Position numbers and translations under genes: made by a program. A stretch of 64,000 bases of DNA from VXMF01 sp965206775 (GTDB taxonomy: Bacteria > Acidobacteriota > Terriglobia > Bryobacterales > UBA6623), in NCBI GenBank assembly GCA_965206775.1, contig CBDBKU010000002.1:992001-1056000 (forward strand), read 5' to 3'. The first letter of the stretch is position 1; each line of letters begins with the position of its first letter. The notes beneath the pieces are model-generated. The model ran no database searches. It saw only the letters and a program-made list of their open reading frames with translations, and was not told the origin of the DNA. This document shows, one piece after another, positions 16,718 through 24,607 of this stretch.

Positions 16718-18382
16718 ATGCCGTTCCGGTACGTCCTCGCAGCTGCGATCTTCTTCTTTGGTGTGTGCATGGCTGGCGTCCGCCCGATTCCCAATGCCGG
16801 CCGCTCGGCGGTGGTGGCGCAGAACGGAATGGTCGCGGCCAGCCAGCCTCTCGCTTCGCAAGCAGGGCTGCAGATCCTCCGACAGGGCGGGAACGCCGTC
16901 GACGCAGCTGTGGCCACGGCTGCCACGCTGGCCTTGGTCGCTCCGATGATGACGGGCCCTGGCGGCGATATGTTCGCGCTGGTCTACTTGGCGGAGACCG
17001 GCGAGTTGGCCGGGCTCAACGGGAGCGGTTTCTCCCCGGAAGCCGCGGGCATCGACTTCTTCAAGAGTCGCGGCCTGGACCGGATCCCCACGAAGGGTGC
17101 GTTCTCCGTTACCGTTCCAGGCGCGGTCGACGGCTGGGCGACCCTGCTCGAACGATACGGCACCATGTCGCTTGGACAAGTGCTCGGGCCGGCGATTGAG
17201 TACGCGGAGAGCGGATTCCCGGTATCGGAGATCTTCGCCTCCGACTGGGCGCAGTACGGAGCGAATTACGAAGACGACCCGGAATTCGTTCGGGCATATT
17301 ACACGGACGGCAAGCCCCCGGCTCACGGTGACGTTTTCGTGAACAAGCCGCTCGCTTGGACGTACCGGCAGATCGCGAGCGGAGGACGAGACGTCTTCTA
17401 CAAGGGCGAGATCGCGCGCAAGATTGTCGACCGCTTGAACACCCTGGGCTGGCCGATGACGATGGAGGACCTTGCCCACCAGCGCTCTGACTGGGTCGAC
17501 CCGATCAGTACGACGTACAAGGGCCACCGCATCTACGAGCTGCCACCGAACGGCCAGGGGATGGCAGCGCTTGAGATGCTCAACATCCTCGAAGGCTTCG
17601 ACGTCAAGCGAAGCGGCCATAACTCGGCCGAGTACCTGCATCTCTTCGTCGAGGCCAAGAAGCTTGCCTTCGCTGACCTCCAAGCTTGGCTCGCTGATCC
17701 TGCACGTGCAGAACTCCCGGTGTCGACGATCGTTTCGAAAGACTACGCCCGCCGGCAGCGGCAGCGAATTGACGTGAACAAGGCCTCCGCCAACGTGAGC
17801 CCGGGCATCGAAGGCCCCGTTCGATGGCTGGAAGGAAAAGGCGACACCGTCTATTTCACCGTCGTCGACAAGGACCGCAACGCCGTCTCCTTCATCAACA
17901 GCATTTTCCAAGGGTTCGGCTCGGGCGTGGTGGTGCCGGGAACCGGCCTCCTGCTGCAGGACCGAGGCGCCCTGTTCTCGTTGGACCCCGAGCATCCGAA
18001 CCGGCTAGAAGGCCGGAAGCGCCCCTATCACACGATCATTCCCGCCATGGCATTCAAGGATGGAAAGCCTTGGCTGTCGTTCGGCGTGATGGGCGGGGAC
18101 CTTCAGCCGCAAGGGCACGTCCAGGTGCTACTGAACATGATCGAATTCGGGATGAACGTGCAGGAAGCAGGCGAAGCCCCGCGCGCCAGCCACAGCGGCG
18201 GCGGGGTCCGGCTTGAGAGCGGAATCGATCCCGGCGTCGCCAGCGAGCTGATCGGCAGGGGGCACACCGTGAGCGCATCCGGGCCGATGGGCGGGTACCA
18301 GGCGATCATGATCGACTGGGAACGGGGCATCTTAATGGGTGGCACCGACCCGCGCAAGGATGGCACCGTGGCGGCTTGGTAG
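16718..18382 (+). CDS. ggt: Gamma-glutamyltransferase
   Basis: Ntn-hydrolase that transfers or hydrolyses gamma-glutamyl groups of glutathione and related compounds outside the cytoplasm. A short Sec signal is at residues 1-20. The large-subunit motifs VVAQNGMVAASQPLAS, GGNAVDAAVA and MTGPGGDMFALVY are near the start. The autoprocessing and nucleophile Thr is the T of GDTVYFTVVDKDRNAVS, about residue 377, giving the usual large/small subunit split. RPYHTIIPAM and the C-terminal GGTDPRKDG block follow. At 554 aa it has normal length. The start at 16718 was chosen because it has GGAG 9-10 nt upstream and begins the signal peptide; the longer frame from 16583 does not look coding. The 126-bp gap to the next gene allows co-transcription. 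Confidence 0.92.
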   Translation: MPFRYVLAAAIFFFGVCMAGVRPIPNAGRSAVVAQNGMVAASQPLASQAGLQILRQGGNAVDAAVATAATLALVAPMMTGPGGDMFALVYLAETGELAGLNGSGFSPEAAGIDFFKSRGLDRIPTKGAFSVTVPGAVDGWATLLERYGTMSLGQVLGPAIEYAESGFPVSEIFASDWAQYGANYEDDPEFVRAYYTDGKPPAHGDVFVNKPLAWTYRQIASGGRDVFYKGEIARKIVDRLNTLGWPMTMEDLAHQRSDWVDPISTTYKGHRIYELPPNGQGMAALEMLNILEGFDVKRSGHNSAEYLHLFVEAKKLAFADLQAWLADPARAELPVSTIVSKDYARRQRQRIDVNKASANVSPGIEGPVRWLEGKGDTVYFTVVDKDRNAVSFINSIFQGFGSGVVVPGTGLLLQDRGALFSLDPEHPNRLEGRKRPYHTIIPAMAFKDGKPWLSFGVMGGDLQPQGHVQVLLNMIEFGMNVQEAGEAPRASHSGGGVRLESGIDPGVASELIGRGHTVSASGPMGGYQAIMIDWERGILMGGTDPRKDGTVAAW

Positions 18383-18508
18383 ATCAAACTCGCAGGAGTT
18401 CCCCTTAGCCTACGCACACCGTCCCGTCGCCATGGTTGGCTCGACACTTCGGCCCGCGCCGATGCCTGCAAGGAACTCAACGCGCTCGGCCTGCGAGCCT
18501 AGCACCGC

Positions 18509-19237
18509 ATGCAAGCCGAAGAATTCGTAACGTTCGGCACGCCGCACCTGGTCGCCTTGGCACTGACTCTGGCCGTGCCGATTCTGCTCGCTGGAATTGC
18601 TCGACGAGATGCCTCCGGCGCGATGGCCGTGACCTTTGGCTATGTGCTCGCGGGAGTGCTTCTGACGAACGAGGTGACCCACTGGGGCTACCGGATCGCA
18701 GAGTTCGGCCTGACTCACTTCGTTCAGAACCATCTGCCCCTCCATGCCTGCGGCATCTCGGTGCTTGCGACCTCCGTGACTCTGCTTTCGCGGAACCAGA
18801 GATCTTACGAGATCGCCTATTTCTGGGGCTTGGTCGCCGCGTCGAACGCTGTCATCACCCCGAGCGCGCAAGAGCTGGCTTACCCGGGGTATCGCTTCTT
18901 CCAGTACTTCATCGCCCATTCCGGCATTGTCGTGGGGGCGCTGTATGCCACGTGGGCCCTGGGGATGCGGCCGACGCTAGGCGGTCTATTCAGAGCGTTT
19001 GCCTGTCTCAACGCCTTCGCGGCAGTGGTCGCCCTTATCAATATCGTCCTTGGATCGAACTATCTGTATCTCTCCCAGCCGCCCGCTGGAACGCTCACGC
19101 CGTTCTTCTTCGCACCCTGGCCGTGGTATATCGCCGCACTGGAAGTGATCGCGCTGGCGATGTTCTTCACCGTGCTAGCCCCGTTTCTCTTGGCGAAGGA
19201 CCGCTTCAGCTCGCGGGAGCCTGTCAAACGACCCTAG
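18509..19237 (+). CDS. YwaF/TIGR02206-like integral membrane protein
   Basis: A 242-aa hydrophobic protein with about six transmembrane helices. The pattern FGTPHLVAL at the start, EVTHWGYR, LPLHACGIS, YFIAHSGIVVGALY and SNYLYL-PP matches the TIGR02206 (YwaF) family, whose function is not known. It follows the gamma-glutamyltransferase gene on the same strand and may share its transcript. Confidence 0.85.
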   Translation: MQAEEFVTFGTPHLVALALTLAVPILLAGIARRDASGAMAVTFGYVLAGVLLTNEVTHWGYRIAEFGLTHFVQNHLPLHACGISVLATSVTLLSRNQRSYEIAYFWGLVAASNAVITPSAQELAYPGYRFFQYFIAHSGIVVGALYATWALGMRPTLGGLFRAFACLNAFAAVVALINIVLGSNYLYLSQPPAGTLTPFFFAPWPWYIAALEVIALAMFFTVLAPFLLAKDRFSSREPVKRP

Positions 19238-19651
19238 GGGTGTCCGGGCTGGTGATCACGGAGGCTAGGAATCCTGCGATGAACCGGCGGATTCGCGCCG
19301 CTTGCCCCGGCGATGTTCATGGGTGCCTTCCCTAAGACCCACAAGTCCTTGTCCTCCCGCTAGATGCCGTCCTCTCTCAGACTTGGGAACACGTTGAGCA
19401 CAGGCCCAAAGACGAGGCTTTCAACGAACCGTGCGAACGCGCATCGCCTTGCGCCCCGAATGCCGGAGAGCGGCTACCCACAGCTGCGAATGAGTGTGCG
19501 GGGAGAGATGTCCGAGGCGCAGGGGCTTTCCACTGCCCTGGAACGAACGATGCTCAAGGCGCGAAGGGACACCGCGTTCTACCTGTAGCCGCCGATCGAG
19601 AGCCCGCTGACACGAAGTCAGAACCGCAATGCGAGGGCTAGTCAATCGGTA
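19238..19651. other. No gene seen
   Basis: Between convergent genes. No reading frame with recognisable content and no clear T-tailed terminator. Confidence 0.4.
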
Positions 19652-20992
19652 TCAGTCTTCTGTCTTGCGGGTCTCGGCACCGACTTCGTCAAGGAACTCC
19701 GCCATCAGCGCGTGCAACCGTTGCGCCTGCTCCGAATTCTCCCTCTCGAGGTTGCGCGTCTCGCCGACGTCCCCGGACAAGTCGAACAGCTCTAGCAAGC
19801 CGCTAGCCCAGGTCTTCACGAGTTTCCATCGTCCGAGCCGGAGAGCGGATTGGGCGCGGCGCCCCACCGCTTGGTGAAAGAGCAGGAATTCCCTCTGCCG
19901 GTCAACCGTTCCGGACTCCCCGCGGAGCAGAGCTGCGAGGCTCCCGCCGTCCGCCGTTTCCGGAAGATTCGCCGCCCCGTAGCCACTGAGTTCTGCAACC
20001 GTCGGCAGAATGTCAAGCCCGGTCACGGGCGTTCGGCTGACGCTCCCCGGCTCGATTCGCGGTCCTGCCACGAAGAATGGAACGCGAATCCCGCCCTCGT
20101 ACATCGAACCCTTCGCACCTCGCAGGGGATGGTTCCGCGGCATGGGGGGGTCTCCGGCCCCCGGAATTGTCGCGCGGCCGCCGTTGTCCGACAGGAAGAT
20201 GATGTAGGCGTTGTCCTTCAGTCCCAGTTCCTTGACCTTGTCGAGGACGCGACCGACCGATGCGTCCATGTCAGCCGTCATCGCTGCGAACTCCGGCATA
20301 TAGTGCTTCTTGCCGGCCTTCCATGGCTTGACCAGGTCGAATGTCGCTTGCCGGTAGAAGATATCCAGGTGGACTGCGTAGTGGGATACCTGCAGGTAGA
20401 ATGGCGCGCCTGACTCGGCCTGCCTTTCCATGAACTCGCATGCACGGTCCGTGATGTGGTCGATGAGCTTCGGGTCCGCCGCTGCGGCCGGGCCGCCGGA
20501 CCCCTTTCCGCCTCCGGTGCCGTTTCCCGTATGGCCATCGCTCGCGTCGTATCCCATCTCCTCCGGGGTCGGCATGTCGAAGCGGTGGTCCCACTTGCCA
20601 AAGTGGGCCGCAAGGTATCGCGGATCAGCCCGCTTGAGCACCTTTGGAATGTTGACCTGGTTTCGATACGCAACTGGCCAAGCCTGCTGGTTGCGTTGAT
20701 AGAGATGCCTGGCCGGGGTCTGGCCGACTTGTATGCTGCGGCGGGTCGGACAGCAGAACGGTGCCGGAGCGTAGCCGTCCGTGAAGGTCATCCCGCTCAG
20801 GGCCAGTCGCTCGAGGCCAGGCGTTCGGAAATAGTCGCTTCGTGTCCGCGGATCGGCTTCGTCGATCTGGACCGAGGAGCCGACCCAGCTTTGGTCGTCG
20901 CTGAGGATAACGACGAAGTTGGGCCTGTCTTGGCCGGCCAGCGAGATTGCCGTCGCTCCCAGGATCGCCATCAGGATCGATACTCTTCGCAT
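19652..20992 (-). CDS. Exported sulfatase (type I)
   Basis: 446 aa. Sec signal at residues 1-20. Metal-binding SDDQ at 31-34, then the formylglycine motif C-C-P-T-R with the modifiable Cys at 80, followed by SIQVGQTPARH. HFGKWDH near residue 133, FLSDNGGRATIPG and EGGIRVPFFVAGP complete the set. It is a close relative of the sulfatase at 6046-7434 in domain order and local motifs, so both may act on similar sulfate esters. An unusual Gly-rich insertion (GNGTGGGKGSGG) lies near residues 154-166. No carbohydrate-binding domain is present. Substrate unknown. Confidence 0.9.
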   Translation of the reverse strand: MRRVSILMAILGATAISLAGQDRPNFVVILSDDQSWVGSSVQIDEADPRTRSDYFRTPGLERLALSGMTFTDGYAPAPFCCPTRRSIQVGQTPARHLYQRNQQAWPVAYRNQVNIPKVLKRADPRYLAAHFGKWDHRFDMPTPEEMGYDASDGHTGNGTGGGKGSGGPAAAADPKLIDHITDRACEFMERQAESGAPFYLQVSHYAVHLDIFYRQATFDLVKPWKAGKKHYMPEFAAMTADMDASVGRVLDKVKELGLKDNAYIIFLSDNGGRATIPGAGDPPMPRNHPLRGAKGSMYEGGIRVPFFVAGPRIEPGSVSRTPVTGLDILPTVAELSGYGAANLPETADGGSLAALLRGESGTVDRQREFLLFHQAVGRRAQSALRLGRWKLVKTWASGLLELFDLSGDVGETRNLERENSEQAQRLHALMAEFLDEVGAETRKTED

Positions 20993-21281
20993 ATTGGCCT
21001 GATGGTACCGGATGAGGCCGGCACGAAAGGCACAGGCTCCCTTTCCGCGACCACGGGCCGATCCGCAAGTAATGCTGTTGCAAGTGCTGGTAGATTACCG
21101 CGGTCCCGGGCAGTTCAAGAATGCGGCGCACACGGTCGTGGTCCTTGCCGCCCTCCCGCTAGATCTCACGCGCTCTTAGTCGTCCCGTGCTGGCACCAGG
21201 CCCGGCGCCTCGTCGCAAGAGTGGCTGCCCGCCCGCGGCGCTACACTGTCCGTGGCGGTATTCCGCTCCGAGGAAATTGAA

Positions 21282-22082
21282 ATGCACGTTACCCGACGAC
21301 AGTGGCTCGCGGCAGCAGGAGGCCTGGCGGCCGCTTCGGTTGGCAAGGCGGAGCAGGGGCTGTTTCACGCCACGACGATCAATCACCTCTCCCTGACCGT
21401 TCCGGACGTCAAGAGCGCCGGAGAGTACTACGCCCGGGTCTTCGGCATGCGTCTCATCAACGACATGGGCGACAGGGGCCAGATGAAGGGTCTGAAGCGG
21501 AACTACCTCGCGCTGTTCCAGGGAGAGCAGCCGGGTCTCAACCACTTCTCCCCTGGAGTGGACGGGCTGGATGAGGCCGGCGCAGGGGCCGTTCTCAAGG
21601 CGAACGGTTACGAGCCGTTCGAGCGAGCGAGGAATATCTGGGCCTGCCTCGACCCGGACGGCATCCAGAATCACCTCTCGGAGACGATGCGTCGCGAGGA
21701 TCAGGTGGCGGACGCCTATCGGAAGGATCCGACGCCTGGCTCGATCCTGCATGCGATCGATGTCAACCACCTGGCGCTCCAGGTAAACGACGTCGACAAA
21801 TCCGTCGAATGGTATCAGGGCCTGATGGGCCTCAATGTGATCCGGAGGACTTCGACCAGTGCATTCCTGGGCCTGGGCGACAACTTCCTAGCCCTTTTCG
21901 AACGGCCTGAAGGAGGGGCTGTGGACCACTTCTGCTTCTCGGTCGAGGACTACGAGCCCGAGTCGGTGATGGCGAAGCTCGCCAAGCACGGGATCAAGTC
22001 GACCCGTCGAGAGGACCGGGTGTATTTCGAGGATCTCAACGGACTGACAGTTCAGGTCTCGGGCGAGAGCCACCAGCCGTAG
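21282..22082 (+). CDS. Tat-exported two-domain VOC protein
   Basis: 266 aa with two vicinal-oxygen-chelate (glyoxalase/dioxygenase fold) domains after a Tat-type signal (TRRQWLAAAGGLAAASVG, residues 3-20). Domain 1 starts INHLSLTVPDVKSAGEYYARVFG, domain 2 starts VNHLALQVNDVDKSVEWYQGLMG. The HL-L and LHAIDVNHL positions offer candidate metal ligands, and the final FEDLNGLTVQV block supplies an acidic one. VOC proteins include glyoxalase I, extradiol dioxygenases and resistance proteins, so the reaction cannot be assigned. The start at 21282 was preferred over 21252 because GAGG precedes it at the right spacing and it begins the Tat signal. Export is unusual for this family. Confidence 0.82.
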   Translation: MHVTRRQWLAAAGGLAAASVGKAEQGLFHATTINHLSLTVPDVKSAGEYYARVFGMRLINDMGDRGQMKGLKRNYLALFQGEQPGLNHFSPGVDGLDEAGAGAVLKANGYEPFERARNIWACLDPDGIQNHLSETMRREDQVADAYRKDPTPGSILHAIDVNHLALQVNDVDKSVEWYQGLMGLNVIRRTSTSAFLGLGDNFLALFERPEGGAVDHFCFSVEDYEPESVMAKLAKHGIKSTRREDRVYFEDLNGLTVQVSGESHQP

Positions 22083-22151
22083 CTGTCATTCCTGCGTCTG
22101 GCTCGCAGGCATCCAGCCGCGCGCCGCTGGGGGAGGCGATCTCCCGGCGGG

Positions 22152-23168
22152 TCAGTATTCCTTGCGCATGTCCACAACGTTGCGCAGTTTCTCGCCAGCG
22201 GCGAAACGGGCGATGTTCTCCTTGTAGACCTCGAGCCGGAGTTTGGTTCCGAGCAGGCCCTGGGTCGCTACATGGGGAGTGATGATCGCATTCTCGAACT
22301 TCCAGAGCGGATGTCCCTTGGGCAGCGGTTCGGGGTCGGTGACGTCAACGCCCGCTCCCGCGATGCGCTGGCTATCCAGCGCCTTGACCAGGGAAGCCAT
22401 GTCGTAGACCTTTCCCCTGGACACCGCGATGAAGTAGCTGCCGCGCTTCATGAGGTCGAACTGGGCGGCGCCAATCATCCCTTCGCTGTCCTTGGTGTGG
22501 GGTGCGCAGACGAAGACAGCGTCCGCCTCGGGAATCACCTGGTCCAGCCGGTCCGGATAGACCATGCGGTCGAAACTCAGCCGCGGCGGGAATTCCTCGG
22601 GGTCCACGCCGATCACCGTCATGCCGAAGGCCTTGGCCCGGCGAGCCACGTTCGACCCGATGCCGCCCGTGCCGATGACGAGCGCGGTCTTGCCCTCCAG
22701 CTCTTCCAACCCGTAGTTCCCGCCGCGCCACGTCTCGTTCGTTCGCTCGACAATGAAGTGATTGAGGTTGCGTGTGAGCGCCAGCAGCATGGCGAAGCCA
22801 TGGTCTGCGATCGCCGCCGAAGAGAGCGTCTGTGCGTTCGTCATGACGACATCGCTGTCAACAAGTTCCGGGTGCAGGTAAGGCTTCACTCCTGCGCTTG
22901 TAATCTGCACCCATTCGAGATCCTTCGCGGCTTGGACGACGGCGAGCGTCGGATTGCCGATGACGGCGTGCGCGTCGGCCACCGCGCGCAGGAGATTCGC
23001 GTCTCCGGCGCCTCGATCCGTGACGTGCTCGATCGTCACGTTCGCAGGGCTGCCTTCGCGAAGCGCGGCCACCACTTCGGATGACTGGCCGACGACAACG
23101 ACCTTCCGTTGCTGAGCCGGGACGGGCAGAAGCGCGGCCGAGAGGAGAAGTAGGAGAAGTGCTCTCAT
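22152..23168 (-). CDS. Exported D-2-hydroxyacid dehydrogenase-like protein
   Basis: 338 aa of the D-isomer-specific 2-hydroxyacid dehydrogenase family (NAD(P)-dependent 2-oxoacid / 2-hydroxyacid interconversion). The Rossmann motif G-T-G-G-I-G-S is near residue 167; catalytic candidates are Arg in AVSRGKVYD, the Glu of PEPLPKGHPLW and His in ITPHVAT. The oddity is a clear Sec-type N-terminus (MRALLLLLLSAALLPVPAQQ) where cytosolic relatives have none; NAD(H) is not normally available outside the membrane. The start at 23168 has GAGGA upstream and begins the signal; an ATG nine codons earlier is in frame. Start misassignment cannot explain the signal, since the hydrophobic run is encoded contiguously with the mature domain. 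Confidence 0.85.
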   Translation of the reverse strand: MRALLLLLLSAALLPVPAQQRKVVVVGQSSEVVAALREGSPANVTIEHVTDRGAGDANLLRAVADAHAVIGNPTLAVVQAAKDLEWVQITSAGVKPYLHPELVDSDVVMTNAQTLSSAAIADHGFAMLLALTRNLNHFIVERTNETWRGGNYGLEELEGKTALVIGTGGIGSNVARRAKAFGMTVIGVDPEEFPPRLSFDRMVYPDRLDQVIPEADAVFVCAPHTKDSEGMIGAAQFDLMKRGSYFIAVSRGKVYDMASLVKALDSQRIAGAGVDVTDPEPLPKGHPLWKFENAIITPHVATQGLLGTKLRLEVYKENIARFAAGEKLRNVVDMRKEY

Positions 23169-23332
23169 GGCGTGTTGGTCCTCACGAGCAGCCAAGGTAG
23201 CATACCGGAGCGCAAACGGCTGCCGAAATCCATTGCGACGGACCCGACTAGGGGGCTGAGGCAGAGAGGATCATCGCCGAAAGCCCGCTACTCGGGTAGC
23301 GGCCAGCCTGAAGGCGCGCTAACATCGCATTG

Positions 23333-24598
23333 ATGGCCAGCACCGACAGGCGTCGATTCCTGCGGGCAGCCGGAGCGAGTCTCGCGCTTCCGATGCTCGA
23401 GTCGTTCGCGCCGCGCGCGGCAGGAGGCGCCTGGAGTCCGGAAGCCTCGTTGCAGCGGCTGGTCTGTGTCGGTACCTACCTGGGATTCCACCAGCCCGAT
23501 TTCTTCCCCGCCGGGGCCGGGCGCGAGTACGAGTGCTCGCCCGTCCTCAAGCCGATCGAGTCGTTTCGCGACGAGTTCACCGTCTTCTCAGGGCTCGATC
23601 ACCGGGGGCGCAACGGGCATCTCGGCTGGAAAGCTTGGATGAGCGGCTCGGCATCCGGCAGCGTCTCGATCGACCAGTTGGTCGCCGCCAAGGTTGGTGA
23701 CAGCACGCGGTTCGACTCGCTCCAGCTCACTTGCGGGAATCCGCCGGGCGACGCTCGGCTGAGCTTCACCAAGGAGGGCGTGGCCCTGCCCATGATCGGC
23801 CGCCCGAGCGTGCTCTACAGCACCTTGTTCCGCTCTGCCGCAGACAATGCGCGTATGGACTACATCCTCTCCAGCAACCGCAGCGTGCTGGACGGAGTGA
23901 TTGTAGAGGCCAGGGCGCTCGAGCGGAGCGTGACCGCCAGCGACCGAGCGAAGCTGGGCGAGTACTTCGCCTCGGTCCGCGACGTCGAGAAGAGCCTCCG
24001 CAAGCAGCGGCTATGGCTCGACCGTCCCGTTCCCAAGGTCGACTATCCGCTGCCGGAATTCGACCCGGTCGCCCCGGATCTCTCACTTGAGTGCGAGTCG
24101 ATCATGTACGACCTGATGGCGCTCGCGCTGACTACAGATTCGACCCGTGTCGCGACCTTCCTCATTCCAGGATGGAGCCAGGTCTTCACGCTCGGCGGCC
24201 GGAAGCTCAGCGCGGGCTACCACGGTTTGTCGCACCATGGGAACGATCCTGGCCGGATCGCCGACTACAACCTTGTCGGGATCGAGCACGTTAAGCGATT
24301 CAGTCGATTCCTCGACAAGCTGAAGGCGGCGAAGGACGCGTTCGGCCGTCCGCTGCTCGACTCGACCGCGGTGATCTTCGGCAGCGGCATGGGCAACGCC
24401 AACACCCATGACAACAGCAATCTGCCCACCTTGTTAGCCGGTGGCGGGCTCCGGCACGGGTGGCACCATCGGATCGAGCGCGACGCCGCCAGCCCGAAAC
24501 TGCTGGGAGACCTGTATCTGACCTTGCTGCAGCGTTTCGATATCGAGATCGATCAGTTCGCGGGGGCCAAGAGCAACATGAACGAGCTCTTGGGGTGA
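23333..24598 (+). CDS. DUF1552 protein, Tat-exported
   Basis: 421 aa with a Tat-type signal (DRRRFLRAAGASLALPML). The body matches DUF1552 as found in Planctomycetes, Verrucomicrobia and Acidobacteria: VCVGTYLGFHQPDFFP, FTVFSGLDHRGRNGHLG, SIDQLVAAKVG, YGxHG-like GYHGLSHHGND, and the C-terminal GSGMGNANTHDNSNLPTLLAGG. DUF1552 looks distantly like DUF1501 (sulfatase-like) folds. No enzymatic reaction is established. It is followed after 9 bp by the DUF1592 cytochrome gene; the pair recurs widely, so the two products probably act together. Confidence 0.88.
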   Translation: MASTDRRRFLRAAGASLALPMLESFAPRAAGGAWSPEASLQRLVCVGTYLGFHQPDFFPAGAGREYECSPVLKPIESFRDEFTVFSGLDHRGRNGHLGWKAWMSGSASGSVSIDQLVAAKVGDSTRFDSLQLTCGNPPGDARLSFTKEGVALPMIGRPSVLYSTLFRSAADNARMDYILSSNRSVLDGVIVEARALERSVTASDRAKLGEYFASVRDVEKSLRKQRLWLDRPVPKVDYPLPEFDPVAPDLSLECESIMYDLMALALTTDSTRVATFLIPGWSQVFTLGGRKLSAGYHGLSHHGNDPGRIADYNLVGIEHVKRFSRFLDKLKAAKDAFGRPLLDSTAVIFGSGMGNANTHDNSNLPTLLAGGGLRHGWHHRIERDAASPKLLGDLYLTLLQRFDIEIDQFAGAKSNMNELLG

Positions 24599-24607
24599 GG
24601 CCAGCCC

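Noticed and set aside
16114..18480. Minus-strand frames opposite the gamma-glutamyltransferase
   Set aside because: No motif; shadow of a high-GC gene.
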